A stretch of DNA of 64,000 bases from Kitasatospora kifunensis (GTDB taxonomy: Bacteria > Actinomycetota > Actinomycetes > Streptomycetales > Streptomycetaceae). Positions 9,862-18,269 of the stretch are shown piece by piece; position 1 is the stretch's first letter, and each line of letters starts with the position of its first letter. The notes beneath the pieces are model-generated. The model saw only the letters and a program-made list of their open reading frames with translations, was not told the DNA's origin and made no database searches. The DNA lies in NCBI RefSeq assembly GCF_014203855.1, contig NZ_JACHJV010000003.1, forward strand, positions 434,001-498,000, written 5' to 3'. Made by a program: the position numbers and the translations under genes.

Positions 9862-10161
9862 TCACAGGTGCTCGCCGCTCGACTCGAAGATCGCCCAGTT
9901 CGTGCCCGCCGCGATGGACCCACCCAGGTAGCAGGCACTCCTGCTCTTCGCCTGCTCTTCGTTGGTGAGGTCGCACGCGAAAGATGCGACGCCCCGGAGG
10001 TATTCCCTGGCGGCGGCCTTGTGCGCGCCGCGCTCGCTCTCGAGCCCGCCCCGGAGACCGGCCGACTTGCCCGGCGGAGGCACCGGCGGGTCATCGTCAC
10101 CCGGCACCGTGACCCCGTACCGTGACCCGCGCGAAACCTGCCCGTACCCCTCCGATAGCAT
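9862..10161 (-). CDS. Small hypothetical protein upstream of the sigma factor
   Basis: A reading frame of about 99 residues ending 28 bases before the sigma gene on the same strand. Its second half (SFACDLTNEEQAKSRSACYL and the ending IFESSGEHL) has strong GC at third positions and looks coding; the first third (proline/aspartate-rich) is less certain. I used the ATG at 10159-10161, but the frame stays open to 10218. No domain recognised. It may be the first gene of the sigma/ABC operon. Confidence 0.4.
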   Translation of the reverse strand: MLSEGYGQVSRGSRYGVTVPGDDDPPVPPPGKSAGLRGGLESERGAHKAAAREYLRGVASFACDLTNEEQAKSRSACYLGGSIAAGTNWAIFESSGEHL

Positions 10162-10219
10162 GACAGAAATCACGGCGATCACCCTAATCGCCCATCCTTC
10201 GCTGGAAAACCATGCCAAT

Positions 10220-10289
10220 CAGCATGAAGCGTGACCTGTTAAACAAAATCTAACAAATCGGCCAAAAATTGATATCTATAGCATCGCGG
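10220..10289. promoter_or_regulatory. AT-rich divergent promoter region
   Basis: A clearly AT-rich stretch between the leftward sigma/ABC operon and the rightward PAP2 gene. It contains the spaced inverted half-sites TGTTA (10237-10241) and TAACA (10251-10255), and a -10-like TATCTATA close to the PAP2 start. It probably carries promoters in both directions. Confidence 0.4.
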
Positions 10290-11624
10290 GTGCTTTCGCG
10301 AACAAACTGCATATCGGCGTTCTCCGCATGGCGTCAACCACGGGCGAGACTGTGGGCCGCGGCAGGCGTGACGGCCCTCGGATTCCTCATCGCGCTGGAG
10401 ATCGCCGCGCGTCACTACGGCGTACCGGGGCCGATCACCAACCAGGTGCGCGAGGTCGTGTTCGCCCCCAAGTCGGGGGTGCTGCTGTACACCGGCATGG
10501 CGCTGATGATGGTGGTGCTCACCTGGCGGCAACGGTTCATCGCAGCCGGTGCCGCGGTCGGCATCGACGCGGTCTTCTTCCTGGTGCGGCGGGCGATCGA
10601 CGTCAAGACGACCTTCGGCAACGGCGCGTTGTGGGTGATCCTGGGCTACGCGGTCATCGCTGTCACGCGCCGCTCCGGCCCGGAACGCGTCCTGCTCCTG
10701 AAGGGCGTCGGGCTGGGCCTGCTGCTGGTGGCCGGCCGCAAGACCGGCGACACCTGGCTGCTCATCACCTCCAAGACCCGCCCGGCGGTGCTCGACCAGT
10801 ACGTGGCGGCCGCCGACCACGCGCTGGGCAACCCGTCGTGGCTGGTGGGCCAGCTCGTCCGGGCCACCGGCCCGATCGGCGCCCACGTTCTCGAGTACGT
10901 CTACATCCAGCTTCCGGTGGCCGCGGGCCTGGTCGCGCTGTACCAGCTGCGTAACGTGGCGGCCGAGCGCCGCTTCCCTGGCCACCACATGGTGCGCACC
11001 TTTCTGGTGATCGGCCTCCTCGGGCCGGGCATTTACATGCTCTTCCCGGTGGTGGGGCCGATCTTCGCCTACGGCGGCGACGGCGGGCACTGGGCCTTGG
11101 CCAACCTGTGGCCGAACACCCCGCCGCCGATCCACGCCCCGCACCGGATGCCATTCGACGGGACCACCCCGCGCAACTGCATGCCGAGCCTGCACATAGC
11201 GTGGGCCACCGCGATCTTTATTCATTCCCGAAAGGGCCCGCTGATTCTGCGATTCGCAGGCGCGTTCTGGCTGATTGCCACGCTCGGCGCAACGCTGGGA
11301 TTCGGCTACCACTACGGCACGGATATCGTTGCCGGTGTGGTGTTCGCCCTCACGGTCGAAGCGGCGCTGCGCTCGCTCGAACGCGGTTTGGATCGGTCAG
11401 GAATTAAGCTGGTCATTTACGGCACCACTGTCTTCGTCGTGCTCCTGGCGTCATATCGCTTTCTGCCGATGAAGATGGCCGCACATCCGTGGGTGTTCGG
11501 ACCCCTTCTCATTCTGGCGATGACCTCGGTGATCTTCGGCTACGTGCGGACCACCAGGCGGTGGGAACCGAAGGCCGTGCCGGTGCCGCAGCCGGTACCG
11601 CAACCGCAACTCGAACTGGTTTGA
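10290..11624 (+). CDS. PAP2-superfamily membrane phosphatase (Aur1/Ipt1-like)
   Basis: A 444-residue membrane protein with about ten helices. The PAP2 catalytic motifs are RNCMPSLHIAWA (about 295-306, with the catalytic His) and GYHYGTDIVAG (about 337-348, with His and Asp). Family members hydrolyse or transfer lipid phosphates at the outer membrane face. The GTG at 10290 was chosen over a TTG seven codons upstream; a -10-like element just before suggests a very short leader. The tail is rich in Pro-Gln repeats (VPQPVPQPQ). A terminator follows. Confidence 0.85.
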   Translation: MLSRTNCISAFSAWRQPRARLWAAAGVTALGFLIALEIAARHYGVPGPITNQVREVVFAPKSGVLLYTGMALMMVVLTWRQRFIAAGAAVGIDAVFFLVRRAIDVKTTFGNGALWVILGYAVIAVTRRSGPERVLLLKGVGLGLLLVAGRKTGDTWLLITSKTRPAVLDQYVAAADHALGNPSWLVGQLVRATGPIGAHVLEYVYIQLPVAAGLVALYQLRNVAAERRFPGHHMVRTFLVIGLLGPGIYMLFPVVGPIFAYGGDGGHWALANLWPNTPPPIHAPHRMPFDGTTPRNCMPSLHIAWATAIFIHSRKGPLILRFAGAFWLIATLGATLGFGYHYGTDIVAGVVFALTVEAALRSLERGLDRSGIKLVIYGTTVFVVLLASYRFLPMKMAAHPWVFGPLLILAMTSVIFGYVRTTRRWEPKAVPVPQPVPQPQLELV

Positions 11625-11642
11625 GTCGTGTTGCATCAGGGA

Positions 11643-11683
11643 GTGGGCTGAGCGCTTCCCGACCGGGAACCGGCTCAGCCCAC
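11643..11683 (+). terminator. Terminator after the PAP2 gene
   Basis: A 10-bp perfect outer stem (11643-11652 with 11674-11683) encloses a smaller TTCCC/GGGAA stem, 18 bases after the PAP2 stop codon. Confidence 0.7.
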
Positions 11684-12125
11684 CGGCCGGCTGCGCAGCA
11701 CCAGCAGTTGCGGGTCCGCCAGCCGGTCGGGCAGCGGCATCGACCGCCTGCATCCGCCACATCCCGGCCCCCAACGGGGCCGGTCCGGGCGACCGCGTCA
11801 TCGGTGATGGTCAATCAGAAGGCAGAATCCATGCCTGCGCCATAAGCCGAGCGCCCGATAACCTGCTCGACGGAGTGCGGAGGATCGCCCTCGGGGAACC
11901 AACTCCCTGAGCCCGACGGCCAAATCCTGTGGAAATCGCGCCGCCCGTCCACGGACTCCTTGGCCAGGTCCATAGTCGAAGGGGTCGACTATGGACCGCC
12001 AGCACCCCCGGGGTGAGGACGTCTGTCGCAAGAAATGGCTGTCGCCCTTCCCGCGCACCGACCTGGAAAACCTCAGGACCGCACGGCGCAACGCGTTCCT
12101 CTCCTTACCCGCCTGCGCTTTCCCG
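11684..12125. other. Gene-free interval with a 13-bp inverted repeat
   Basis: About 440 bases with no convincing reading frame between the PAP2 terminator and the end of the NTF2-like gene. The one clear structure is a perfect 13-bp inverted repeat with a five-base loop at 11967-11997. Confidence 0.6.
11967..11997. repeat. Perfect 13-bp inverted repeat
   Basis: Arms 11967-11979 and 11985-11997 are exact complements around AGGGG. It lies 129 bases past the stop of the leftward NTF2-like gene and could terminate that transcript. Its mixed composition also fits a protein-binding palindrome. Confidence 0.6.
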
Positions 12126-12620
12126 CTATCGATCCGCCGCCGGCCATCCGACAGCCCGAAAGACGGCGACGGGGTCCAGGTAGTCCCGCCAGTGCGTAAC
12201 CCTGCGGTCTTTGACGGTGATCACGGAGACGAAGTGGTTGTCGTAGCCGAGCCCGGTTCGCACCGCCCGCCCGTGCACCGCGTACTCCAGCACGACCACG
12301 GACGTCTCGGGGTCCCGGTGGACGGCGAGTTCGTCCGCGCTGTGCAGGACCATGACGTCGCCGTAACCGCGGTACAGGTCGGCGACCGCTCGGCGCCCTT
12401 GAACCCGGCGCGGGTAACCGGGCACGGAGATCACGTACTCGAAGACCACGTCCTCGGCCAGGAGGTCGAAGAAGTGCTCGCCCTCGACAAGGCCCGCCAG
12501 TCCCTCACGGATGATGCGGAAGAACGGGTCCAGCGCGGTGAAGTCGGCGATGTCGGTGACGTCAGTGACGTTGCCGATGCTGTCGGTGTTGTCGGTGTTG
12601 TCGGTGTTGTCGATGGACAT
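12126..12620 (-). CDS. NTF2/SnoaL-like protein
   Basis: A 164-residue alpha+beta-barrel type protein. PFFRIIREGLAGLVEGEHFF, AEDVVFEY, GRRAVADLYRG and VTHWRDYLDP are typical of the nuclear-transport-factor-2/ketosteroid-isomerase fold; members are small enzymes or ligand binders. The N-terminus carries a DNT-type low-complexity run from a 9-base DNA repeat. Translation starts at the ATG or at a GTG two codons upstream that overlaps the stop of the NmrA-like gene, so the two genes are coupled. Confidence 0.8.
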   Translation of the reverse strand: MSIDNTDNTDNTDSIGNVTDVTDIADFTALDPFFRIIREGLAGLVEGEHFFDLLAEDVVFEYVISVPGYPRRVQGRRAVADLYRGYGDVMVLHSADELAVHRDPETSVVVLEYAVHGRAVRTGLGYDNHFVSVITVKDRRVTHWRDYLDPVAVFRAVGWPAADR

Positions 12621-12622
12621 GG

Positions 12623-13483
12623 TCACCCCACCGCCGGGGAGGTCCAGGCGTGGACGCTGCGCCGGGCGAAGTCGTGGAAGGTGGCCGGTGGCCGACCGGT
12701 GACCTTCTCGATGTCGTTGTTGGGTGTGGCGCCGTTCCCGGAGATGATGCCGGCGGTCAGCCAGCGGAGCATCACCGCGTAGTCGGCCGGGACGAGGCCG
12801 GCCGCAACCGCGCCGCCGATCCACGCGTCGGGGTCGATGTCGTGCTGCCTGACGGGCCGCCCGGTCACGGCGGCGATGGTGTCGGCGACCTCGGCGACCG
12901 TGAGGGCCTGCGGGCCGGTTGGCGCGTACCGGGCGTCGGCGTGGGCCTCGGGGGCGAGCAGCGTCTCGACCGCGACCGCGGCGATGTCGGCCGCGTCGAC
13001 GAAGGCTTCCGCGCCGCCGCCGGTGGGAACCGTGATCACCCCGTCGACGACCGGCAGGTGTGCGTCGCTGAAGTTCTGCATCAGCCATGCGGGGCGCAGG
13101 ACGGAGTGGGTGATGGCCCGTCGGCTGGCGAGGTCGGCTTCGACGGCCCTGATGTCGATCTCCGGTGGCGCCTGGTCGCCACGGTAGGTGCTGAGGTAGG
13201 TGACGTGGCGCACCCCTGCGGCTTCGGCAAGGTCGAGGAAGGCGGCCACCTGGTCGGCGTAGCTGACCCGCAGCACGGGCGTGACGAGGTAGAGCCGGTC
13301 GACGCCGTCCAGGGCACCGGGGTGGGTGGTCGGGTCGTCCCAGTCGAAGCGCACGTCGGCGCCGTGGCGGGCCGCGGTGCGGGCGCCCAGCCCCCGCTCG
13401 GCGAGCTGTCTCGCCACCAGCGAGCCGGTCCGGCCGGTGCCGCCGAGGACGAGTGCGGTCTGCGGTGATCCAGTCATGGTCAT
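12623..13483 (-). CDS. NmrA-family NAD(P)-binding protein
   Basis: An atypical short-chain dehydrogenase-like protein of about 286 residues. The Rossmann motif GGTGRTG lies near residue 14, followed by VRHVTYLSTYRGD and HSVLRPAWLMQNF, characteristic of the NmrA/NAD(P)H-binding subgroup (quinone reductase-like or redox-sensing). The ATG at 13481-13483 or the one two codons in could be used. It is translationally linked to the NTF2-like gene and divergent from an AraC regulator that may control it. Confidence 0.85.
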   Translation of the reverse strand: MTMTGSPQTALVLGGTGRTGSLVARQLAERGLGARTAARHGADVRFDWDDPTTHPGALDGVDRLYLVTPVLRVSYADQVAAFLDLAEAAGVRHVTYLSTYRGDQAPPEIDIRAVEADLASRRAITHSVLRPAWLMQNFSDAHLPVVDGVITVPTGGGAEAFVDAADIAAVAVETLLAPEAHADARYAPTGPQALTVAEVADTIAAVTGRPVRQHDIDPDAWIGGAVAAGLVPADYAVMLRWLTAGIISGNGATPNNDIEKVTGRPPATFHDFARRSVHAWTSPAVG

Positions 13484-13594
13484 GAGTCCATCGTGGGAGC
13501 GCACCAGGAGTGAATCAATGCGCGAATCGCTCGTTCTTTTACGTCAAACGCTCGAAGCGTTGGCCAGCGCGATCGCCTCACTGATACTGGTCGC

Positions 13595-14533
13595 GTGGAC
13601 ATACTGCACGATCGCCTTGCGCGGGCGCGGGCCTCCGGTGCCGTTTTCGCCCGGACGGTGGCCGAGCCGCCCTGGGGGCTGCGGCTGGCCGGCTCGATCC
13701 AGCTGGCGGTGCACACCGTCGTCCGGGGCAGGGCGTGGCTGTGGCTGGACGGCCCCGGCAGTGCGGTGGAGCTCGTGCCGGGTGAGGTGACGCTCGTGCG
13801 CGGCGGCCCGGACCACTACATCGGGCACGAGCCGGGCGCCGACTGCCTCGAACCGGAGGACTTCCGGGCCCGGCACGCCCACGACGGGAGTGGCGAGGAC
13901 CCGCGGGCGACGGTCTTCCTCTGCGGCGCGTACCGGTTCTCGGGCGACATCGGCAGTGGGCTGCTGGAGGCGCTGCCGCAGGTGCTGACCCTGTCAGCGG
14001 CGGTCGGCGATCCGCTGCGGGAGGTGATCGCCCTCCTGTCGCACGAGCTGGCCGCCCCCGAGCCCGGCCAGCCCACCGTGCTGGACCGGCTTCTCGACGT
14101 TCTGCTGGTGCTCGCCATCCGCAACGACTTCCGCCGCAGCCCGACCGCGCCCCGCTGGTACCGGGCAGCCGCGGATCCCCGGCTGAACGCCGCGCTGCAG
14201 GCCATGCACGAGGACGCCGGCCACCCGTGGTCGGTCCCCGAACTCGCCGCGATCAGCGGCCTGTCCCGGGCGGCCTTCGCCCGGACCTTCCGCGAGGCCC
14301 TCGGGCAGACTCCCATGCAGTACCTGACCGACTGGCGGATGGCCCTCGCCCGCGACCACCTGCGCACCGGCGAGCTCGGCATGACGAGCATCGCCCGCGC
14401 CGTCGGCTACAGCTCGCCCTACGCCTTCGCGGCCGCCTTCCGGCGCCACCACGGCGAGCCGCCCGGGACCTGGCGGCAGCGGGAGTCGCTCCGCGCGCAG
14501 GCAGGCCCCGGAAGCGACCCCCACGTCCGCTGA
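13595..14533 (+). CDS. AraC family transcriptional regulator
   Basis: A 312-residue regulator: N-terminal cupin-like ligand domain (about 20-190) and a C-terminal double helix-turn-helix (about 200-300) with WSVPELAAISGLSRAAFART and the second helix GMTSIARAVGYSSPYAFAAA. This matches the AraC subgroup with a Cupin_6 domain. It starts with GTG and lies divergent to the NmrA/NTF2 pair across about 110 bases, the usual arrangement for a local regulator. Confidence 0.9.
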   Translation: MDILHDRLARARASGAVFARTVAEPPWGLRLAGSIQLAVHTVVRGRAWLWLDGPGSAVELVPGEVTLVRGGPDHYIGHEPGADCLEPEDFRARHAHDGSGEDPRATVFLCGAYRFSGDIGSGLLEALPQVLTLSAAVGDPLREVIALLSHELAAPEPGQPTVLDRLLDVLLVLAIRNDFRRSPTAPRWYRAAADPRLNAALQAMHEDAGHPWSVPELAAISGLSRAAFARTFREALGQTPMQYLTDWRMALARDHLRTGELGMTSIARAVGYSSPYAFAAAFRRHHGEPPGTWRQRESLRAQAGPGSDPHVR

Positions 14534-14569
14534 TGTACTGGCACCGAAGAGAGCTAGGCAGCTCCTCGG

Positions 14570-15472
14570 CTACCGGTCGACCCGGCCTTCGACTGCCCGA
14601 CCGCGGACCTCGATGGCCTTGACGACTGCGGCCATGTCGGCGTCGGCGTAGCCGAGTTGATCGGTCTCGGCGAAGAGCGCCCGGCAGACGTCGAGCAGCG
14701 GGGCCGCGATGCCGGCCGTGGCGGCGGCGTCGGTGATCAGCCGGGCGACCTTCTGGGAGTCGGTGATCGACGCCTGGACCGAGAAGTCCTCACTGGCCAG
14801 TTTGGGCGCCTTCAGCCGCATCGTCGCGCTCGCCAGCGGCCCCGCGCCGAGTACCGAGACCAGCTGGTCAAGGTCGAGCCCTTGGCGGCGCGCGAACTGG
14901 AACGACTCGGCCAGCCCGGTCACCTGGGTGATCAGGAAGGTGTTGACCGCCAGCTTCATCAGCAGGCCGTTGGGCACCGGCCCGCAGAACGTGAGCTGAC
15001 GGCACATCGGTTCGAGCAGTGGGCGCACCGCCGCCACATCGTCCGGCTCCCCGGCCATCAGTGCGACCAACTCGCCGGCGGCGGCCTGGGTGCTCGATCC
15101 GGAGACCGGCACCTCGACGTAGCGGCCGCCGGCGGCGCGGACCTCGGCCGCCAGCTCCTTCGAGTAGGTCGGTGCGAACGTCCCCATGTTGACGATCGTG
15201 CGGTCGGCGACACGCTCGGCGAAGGCCGGAGTGCCGCGGCCGAGGACGGCGTCCACGCCCGGGTCGTCGAGCAGCATCAGGATGACGACCTCGCTGCGGG
15301 CGAACACACTCGCCGCGTCGGGAGCCACCTCGGCGCCGGCAGCAGCCAGGGTGCGGGTCTTGGCGGTGGTCCGGTTCCAGACCAGCAGCGGGGTACCGGA
15401 CTTCAGCAGATTGAGCGCCATCGGCTCGCCCATGACGCCCAACCCGATGAAACCCACAGAAAGTAAACTCAT
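14570..15472 (-). CDS. NAD(P)-dependent oxidoreductase, 3-hydroxyisobutyrate dehydrogenase family
   Basis: A 300-residue two-domain beta-hydroxyacid dehydrogenase. The Rossmann motif GFIGLGVMGEPMA begins at residue 7; the substrate loop is VEVPVSGSSTQAAAGELV; the catalytic lysine segment is NGLLMKLAVNTFLI; the C-terminal domain is all-alpha. The family oxidises 3-hydroxyacids or reduces related semialdehydes; the substrate here is unknown. It begins at ATG 15470-15472 and converges with the AraC gene. Confidence 0.9.
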   Translation of the reverse strand: MSLLSVGFIGLGVMGEPMALNLLKSGTPLLVWNRTTAKTRTLAAAGAEVAPDAASVFARSEVVILMLLDDPGVDAVLGRGTPAFAERVADRTIVNMGTFAPTYSKELAAEVRAAGGRYVEVPVSGSSTQAAAGELVALMAGEPDDVAAVRPLLEPMCRQLTFCGPVPNGLLMKLAVNTFLITQVTGLAESFQFARRQGLDLDQLVSVLGAGPLASATMRLKAPKLASEDFSVQASITDSQKVARLITDAAATAGIAAPLLDVCRALFAETDQLGYADADMAAVVKAIEVRGRAVEGRVDR

Positions 15473-15991
15473 GGGCAGAGCTTGGCAGACTGACGGACCG
15501 TTCGGCCAGCACTTGGTGGGGCGACAGCACCGCAGCACCGTCGACTGTTGTGGGGGCCCAGCCAAGTTGCCTGCACAAGAGGCCGACGGCCGCCTGCTAC
15601 CCGTCGAGCTGGCAACTGCGCGCTCCGGCCAGCCGGTCGGCCGCCACTCGGCGGACCTCGGCGTTCTCCAGTGGGTCGCGGCACAGCACAGAGAGCCGAG
15701 CCTCTGTCTGCCGACCGAGCGGCCGACACCTACCCGACGAACGCTCAACTCGCCAGCTGAAGCGCTCACAAGGGACTTGGTGGCACCGCTCAGCGTGCAC
15801 CTGGACCGTGCGCCACCTCTGCGGCGGAGCCGGCCGGACGGGTCGTGCACCCCACCAAGATCACGTCATGGCCCCTTTTGCAGGCATTGTGGCTGGACGC
15901 CTTGTGAAGGCGGCCTCCCAGGCGCGAGCGGGACGGCCCGGCGTGGAGCGGCCAGCCCTCCGATCGCCGGTCGGTCCAGGCCGCCGCCGTG
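15473..15991. other. Mostly gene-free interval with a possible coding remnant
   Basis: About 520 bases with no complete gene. On the minus strand 15597-15800 has coding-like codon use near its end (LCRDPLENAEVRRVAADRLA), resembling one HEAT-type repeat, but it lacks a plausible start or full domain. I read it as a possible decayed gene end. Confidence 0.4.
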
Positions 15992-16465
15992 TCAACCCCG
16001 GCCTGCCAGGGCGAGCCGCACGGCCGCCGCCGGGCTGTCGGCCACGACGAGGCCCGGCACGGCTTCACCCCGCGCGTCAGCGATCCGCCAACCACCGAGA
16101 ACCACCACCGGCCTGACGCCCCGCCGCATGGCCATCGCCACCTCCGACAGGGTCCCCCACGACCCGCCGACCACGATGACCGCATCCGCGGAACCGACCA
16201 GGACGCTGTTCCGGGCCTGGCCCATGCCGGTGACCACGGCAGCGGTCAGGAAGGGCGAGGCCCCGGACCGGTCGTCCCCGGAGAGGATGCCGATGACGAG
16301 GCCACCCGCTCCCGCCGCACCCTGCGCGGCGCCGGCCATGACACCGCCGTATCCCCCGCAGAGAACAACCGCGCCCGAGCGCGCCAACAGCACACCGACC
16401 TCCCGAGCCGCCGCCTCCTCGACCGCACTGCACCGCGCGGGACCGCAGACCGCCACCTGAAACAC
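15992..16465 (-). CDS. LOG-like / TIGR00725-type nucleotide-binding protein
   Basis: A 157-residue Rossmann-like protein. AVVLCGGYGGVMAGAAQGA contains the GGxxG(V/L)M motif and VVGGSWGTLSEVAMAM the second conserved glycine/threonine/glutamate motif of the lysine-decarboxylase-like LOG superfamily. LOG proteins release cytokinin bases from nucleotides; the TIGR00725 branch is uncharacterised. The GTG at 16463-16465 has AAGGAG upstream and was preferred to a longer frame. Confidence 0.82.
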   Translation of the reverse strand: MFQVAVCGPARCSAVEEAAAREVGVLLARSGAVVLCGGYGGVMAGAAQGAAGAGGLVIGILSGDDRSGASPFLTAAVVTGMGQARNSVLVGSADAVIVVGGSWGTLSEVAMAMRRGVRPVVVLGGWRIADARGEAVPGLVVADSPAAAVRLALAGRG

Positions 16466-16705
16466 CGCTGCTCCTTCCGGCTCACTTTTCCGGCTCACTT
16501 TGCGGACACCAGTGCGTGGAGCATGTCGCGCCGTATGCCGAAGCGGAGGTGCAACACGCGAGCCCGCGCTGGAAATCAGCGAATCCGCCAGGCCATCACG
16601 CACCCGCCGTCAGGGGGCGGTGGCGCCTGCCTGCAAAGCAGGCTGTCCTACTGTCGGGGTTTCATGGACGGCGTCGGTCGCTGCTGGGAGACTGGGTTGG
16701 TGATC

Positions 16706-17299
16706 ATGGATGAAATGCTGCGACAGCAGGACGAACTCCAGTCCGAGGCAAGCGCGGTCAACGACGACCTGGGCCTGAGCGAGTCGCTGGGGCGCCTGGG
16801 CGATCCGGTGCGGGTGGGCAGTGCGGCGCTGGGGCTGATGGTTCGCCGGGACCTGGACATCACGGTGGTGTGTCCGCGCCTCGACGCCACGGCGCACGAG
16901 TCCGTGGTCGGGCTCGGGGCGCGGCTGGCACTGCACGAGCGGGTCCGGCAGGTGCGCTTCCGCAACGACACGGGTGCCTGGAACACCGATCCCGCCTACC
17001 CGGACGGGTTGTACCTCGGGCTGGGCTACCGGTCGCCGCAGGGCCACACGTGGTCCTTGGACATCTGGTTCGTGGACGAGCCGGAGCGCCAGCCGGACCT
17101 GTCGCACCTGCGGACGTTGCCGGCCCGCCTCACCTCCGAGGCCCGGGAGGCGATCCTGCGGATCAAGCACGCGTGGGCCGAGCACTCCGAGTACGGCCGG
17201 AGCGTGCGCAGTTGGGATATCTACCGGTCGGTGCTGGACGACGGGGTGCGCACGGTGGCGGAGTTCGACACGTGGCGGGCGGGGAACTCGTCGGAGTAG
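16706..17299 (+). CDS. Nucleotidyltransferase-fold protein (putative)
   Basis: A 197-residue soluble protein. GDPVRVGSAALGLMVRRDLD followed by ITVVCP resembles the minimal nucleotidyltransferase core, a GS motif followed by paired acidic residues (here Asp-Leu-Asp). The rest, with DIWFVDEPERQPDL and a helical C-terminus, is typical of uncharacterised Streptomyces members. The ATG at 16706 or a GTG two codons upstream is the start. No partner antitoxin-like gene is adjacent. Confidence 0.65.
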   Translation: MDEMLRQQDELQSEASAVNDDLGLSESLGRLGDPVRVGSAALGLMVRRDLDITVVCPRLDATAHESVVGLGARLALHERVRQVRFRNDTGAWNTDPAYPDGLYLGLGYRSPQGHTWSLDIWFVDEPERQPDLSHLRTLPARLTSEAREAILRIKHAWAEHSEYGRSVRSWDIYRSVLDDGVRTVAEFDTWRAGNSSE

Positions 17300-17442
17300 G
17301 TGACCGGGCCTCGCGGTGGCGCGGGCGGCTGACCAGCCAGTCGCGCGGTATCGCCGCGTCGAGGAACACGGCGTGGGTGCGAGGGCGGAGCGGGAGGTGA
17401 ACCGACCGGCGCCGTGGGGTGCGCCGGTCGGTCGTCATGGGG

Positions 17443-18018
17443 TCAGGCGTCAGTGGCCAGCATGCCGTTCTGCACCTTGACCGGAACCGGCGCCAGCGCG
17501 GAGGTCGCCGGGCCCTTGGCCACCGAGCCGTCCTCGATCTTGAACTCGCTACCGTGGCAGGGGCACATGATCACCCCGTTGGCCACCTGCGAGACGATGC
17601 AGCCGCGGTGCGTGCAGACCGCGCTGAAGCCCCGGTACTGACCGGCCGTCGACTGCGTCACGACCACCTTGGCGGCAGCAAAGACAGTGCCGCCGCCGAC
17701 CGGGATGCCGGCGGCCTTGCCGAGCACTGCGCCCGAGGCCGAGCCCGAGCCTGAGTCTGAGCCCGAGGCCATCGACTCGGCGGAGGCTCCCGTCGAGGCG
17801 GCGCCGGAGGCGCCCATGCCTGCACCGGGGGCGGACGACGCGGAGGCGGCTGACGAGTCGGAACCCATCGACCCGGACGAGGAACAACCGGCCAGCACCA
17901 GCGCCGCAGCACCACCCGCGCCGCAGAGCGCGATGCGGCGAGTGGTGACGAGGGGCTGGGCGCTCGCGGACTGCGTGGAACTCTCGGTGATCGCGGCGGT
18001 CTCGGTTTTCTCGGCCAT
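17443..18018 (-). CDS. Rieske [2Fe-2S] protein with Tat/lipoprotein signal
   Basis: A 191-residue exported electron carrier. TTRRIALCGAGG begins a Tat-like signal and LAGC (Cys45) is a lipobox, so it is probably folded with its cluster, exported and anchored outside the membrane. A Ser/Gly/Ala-rich linker (46-100) leads to the Rieske domain: CTHRGC (Cys135, His137, Cys140) and CPCHG (Cys152, Cys154, His155). All cluster and disulfide residues are present. It lies beside a NOX-like membrane heme protein and is a likely outer component of the same electron chain. The start has no strong ribosome site. Confidence 0.92.
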   Translation of the reverse strand: MAEKTETAAITESSTQSASAQPLVTTRRIALCGAGGAAALVLAGCSSSGSMGSDSSAASASSAPGAGMGASGAASTGASAESMASGSDSGSGSASGAVLGKAAGIPVGGGTVFAAAKVVVTQSTAGQYRGFSAVCTHRGCIVSQVANGVIMCPCHGSEFKIEDGSVAKGPATSALAPVPVKVQNGMLATDA

Positions 18019-18269
18019 AACGGTCCACTCTCTGTTGGAGGTTGAGGAGTATGCGGGCCACGGTGGGGACGCGGCGCGAGGAGGCGCGGCACCTGCGGCG
18101 CGAGCGGACGGGTGGGGCCGACTGGGCGCGGAAGGTGGTGGGGCTAGGGTGCGGTGCTCCGCCTGCCGGACAGGAACGAGCGTAGGCGCGGGCGGGCGGT
18201 TGGACCACCGATCGCCGACAACTTTCGGTTCCGCTAAGGGTCGGCTCATGGTCTGTTGACCGGCGGCGG

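Noticed and set aside
16615..16670. tRNA-Cys-like anticodon arm (CCTGC, loop CTGCAAA, GCAGG)
   Set aside because: The stem and loop fit, but no acceptor stem, D-arm or T-loop with GTTCRANNC can be built around it. Probably chance, or at most an att-like remnant.
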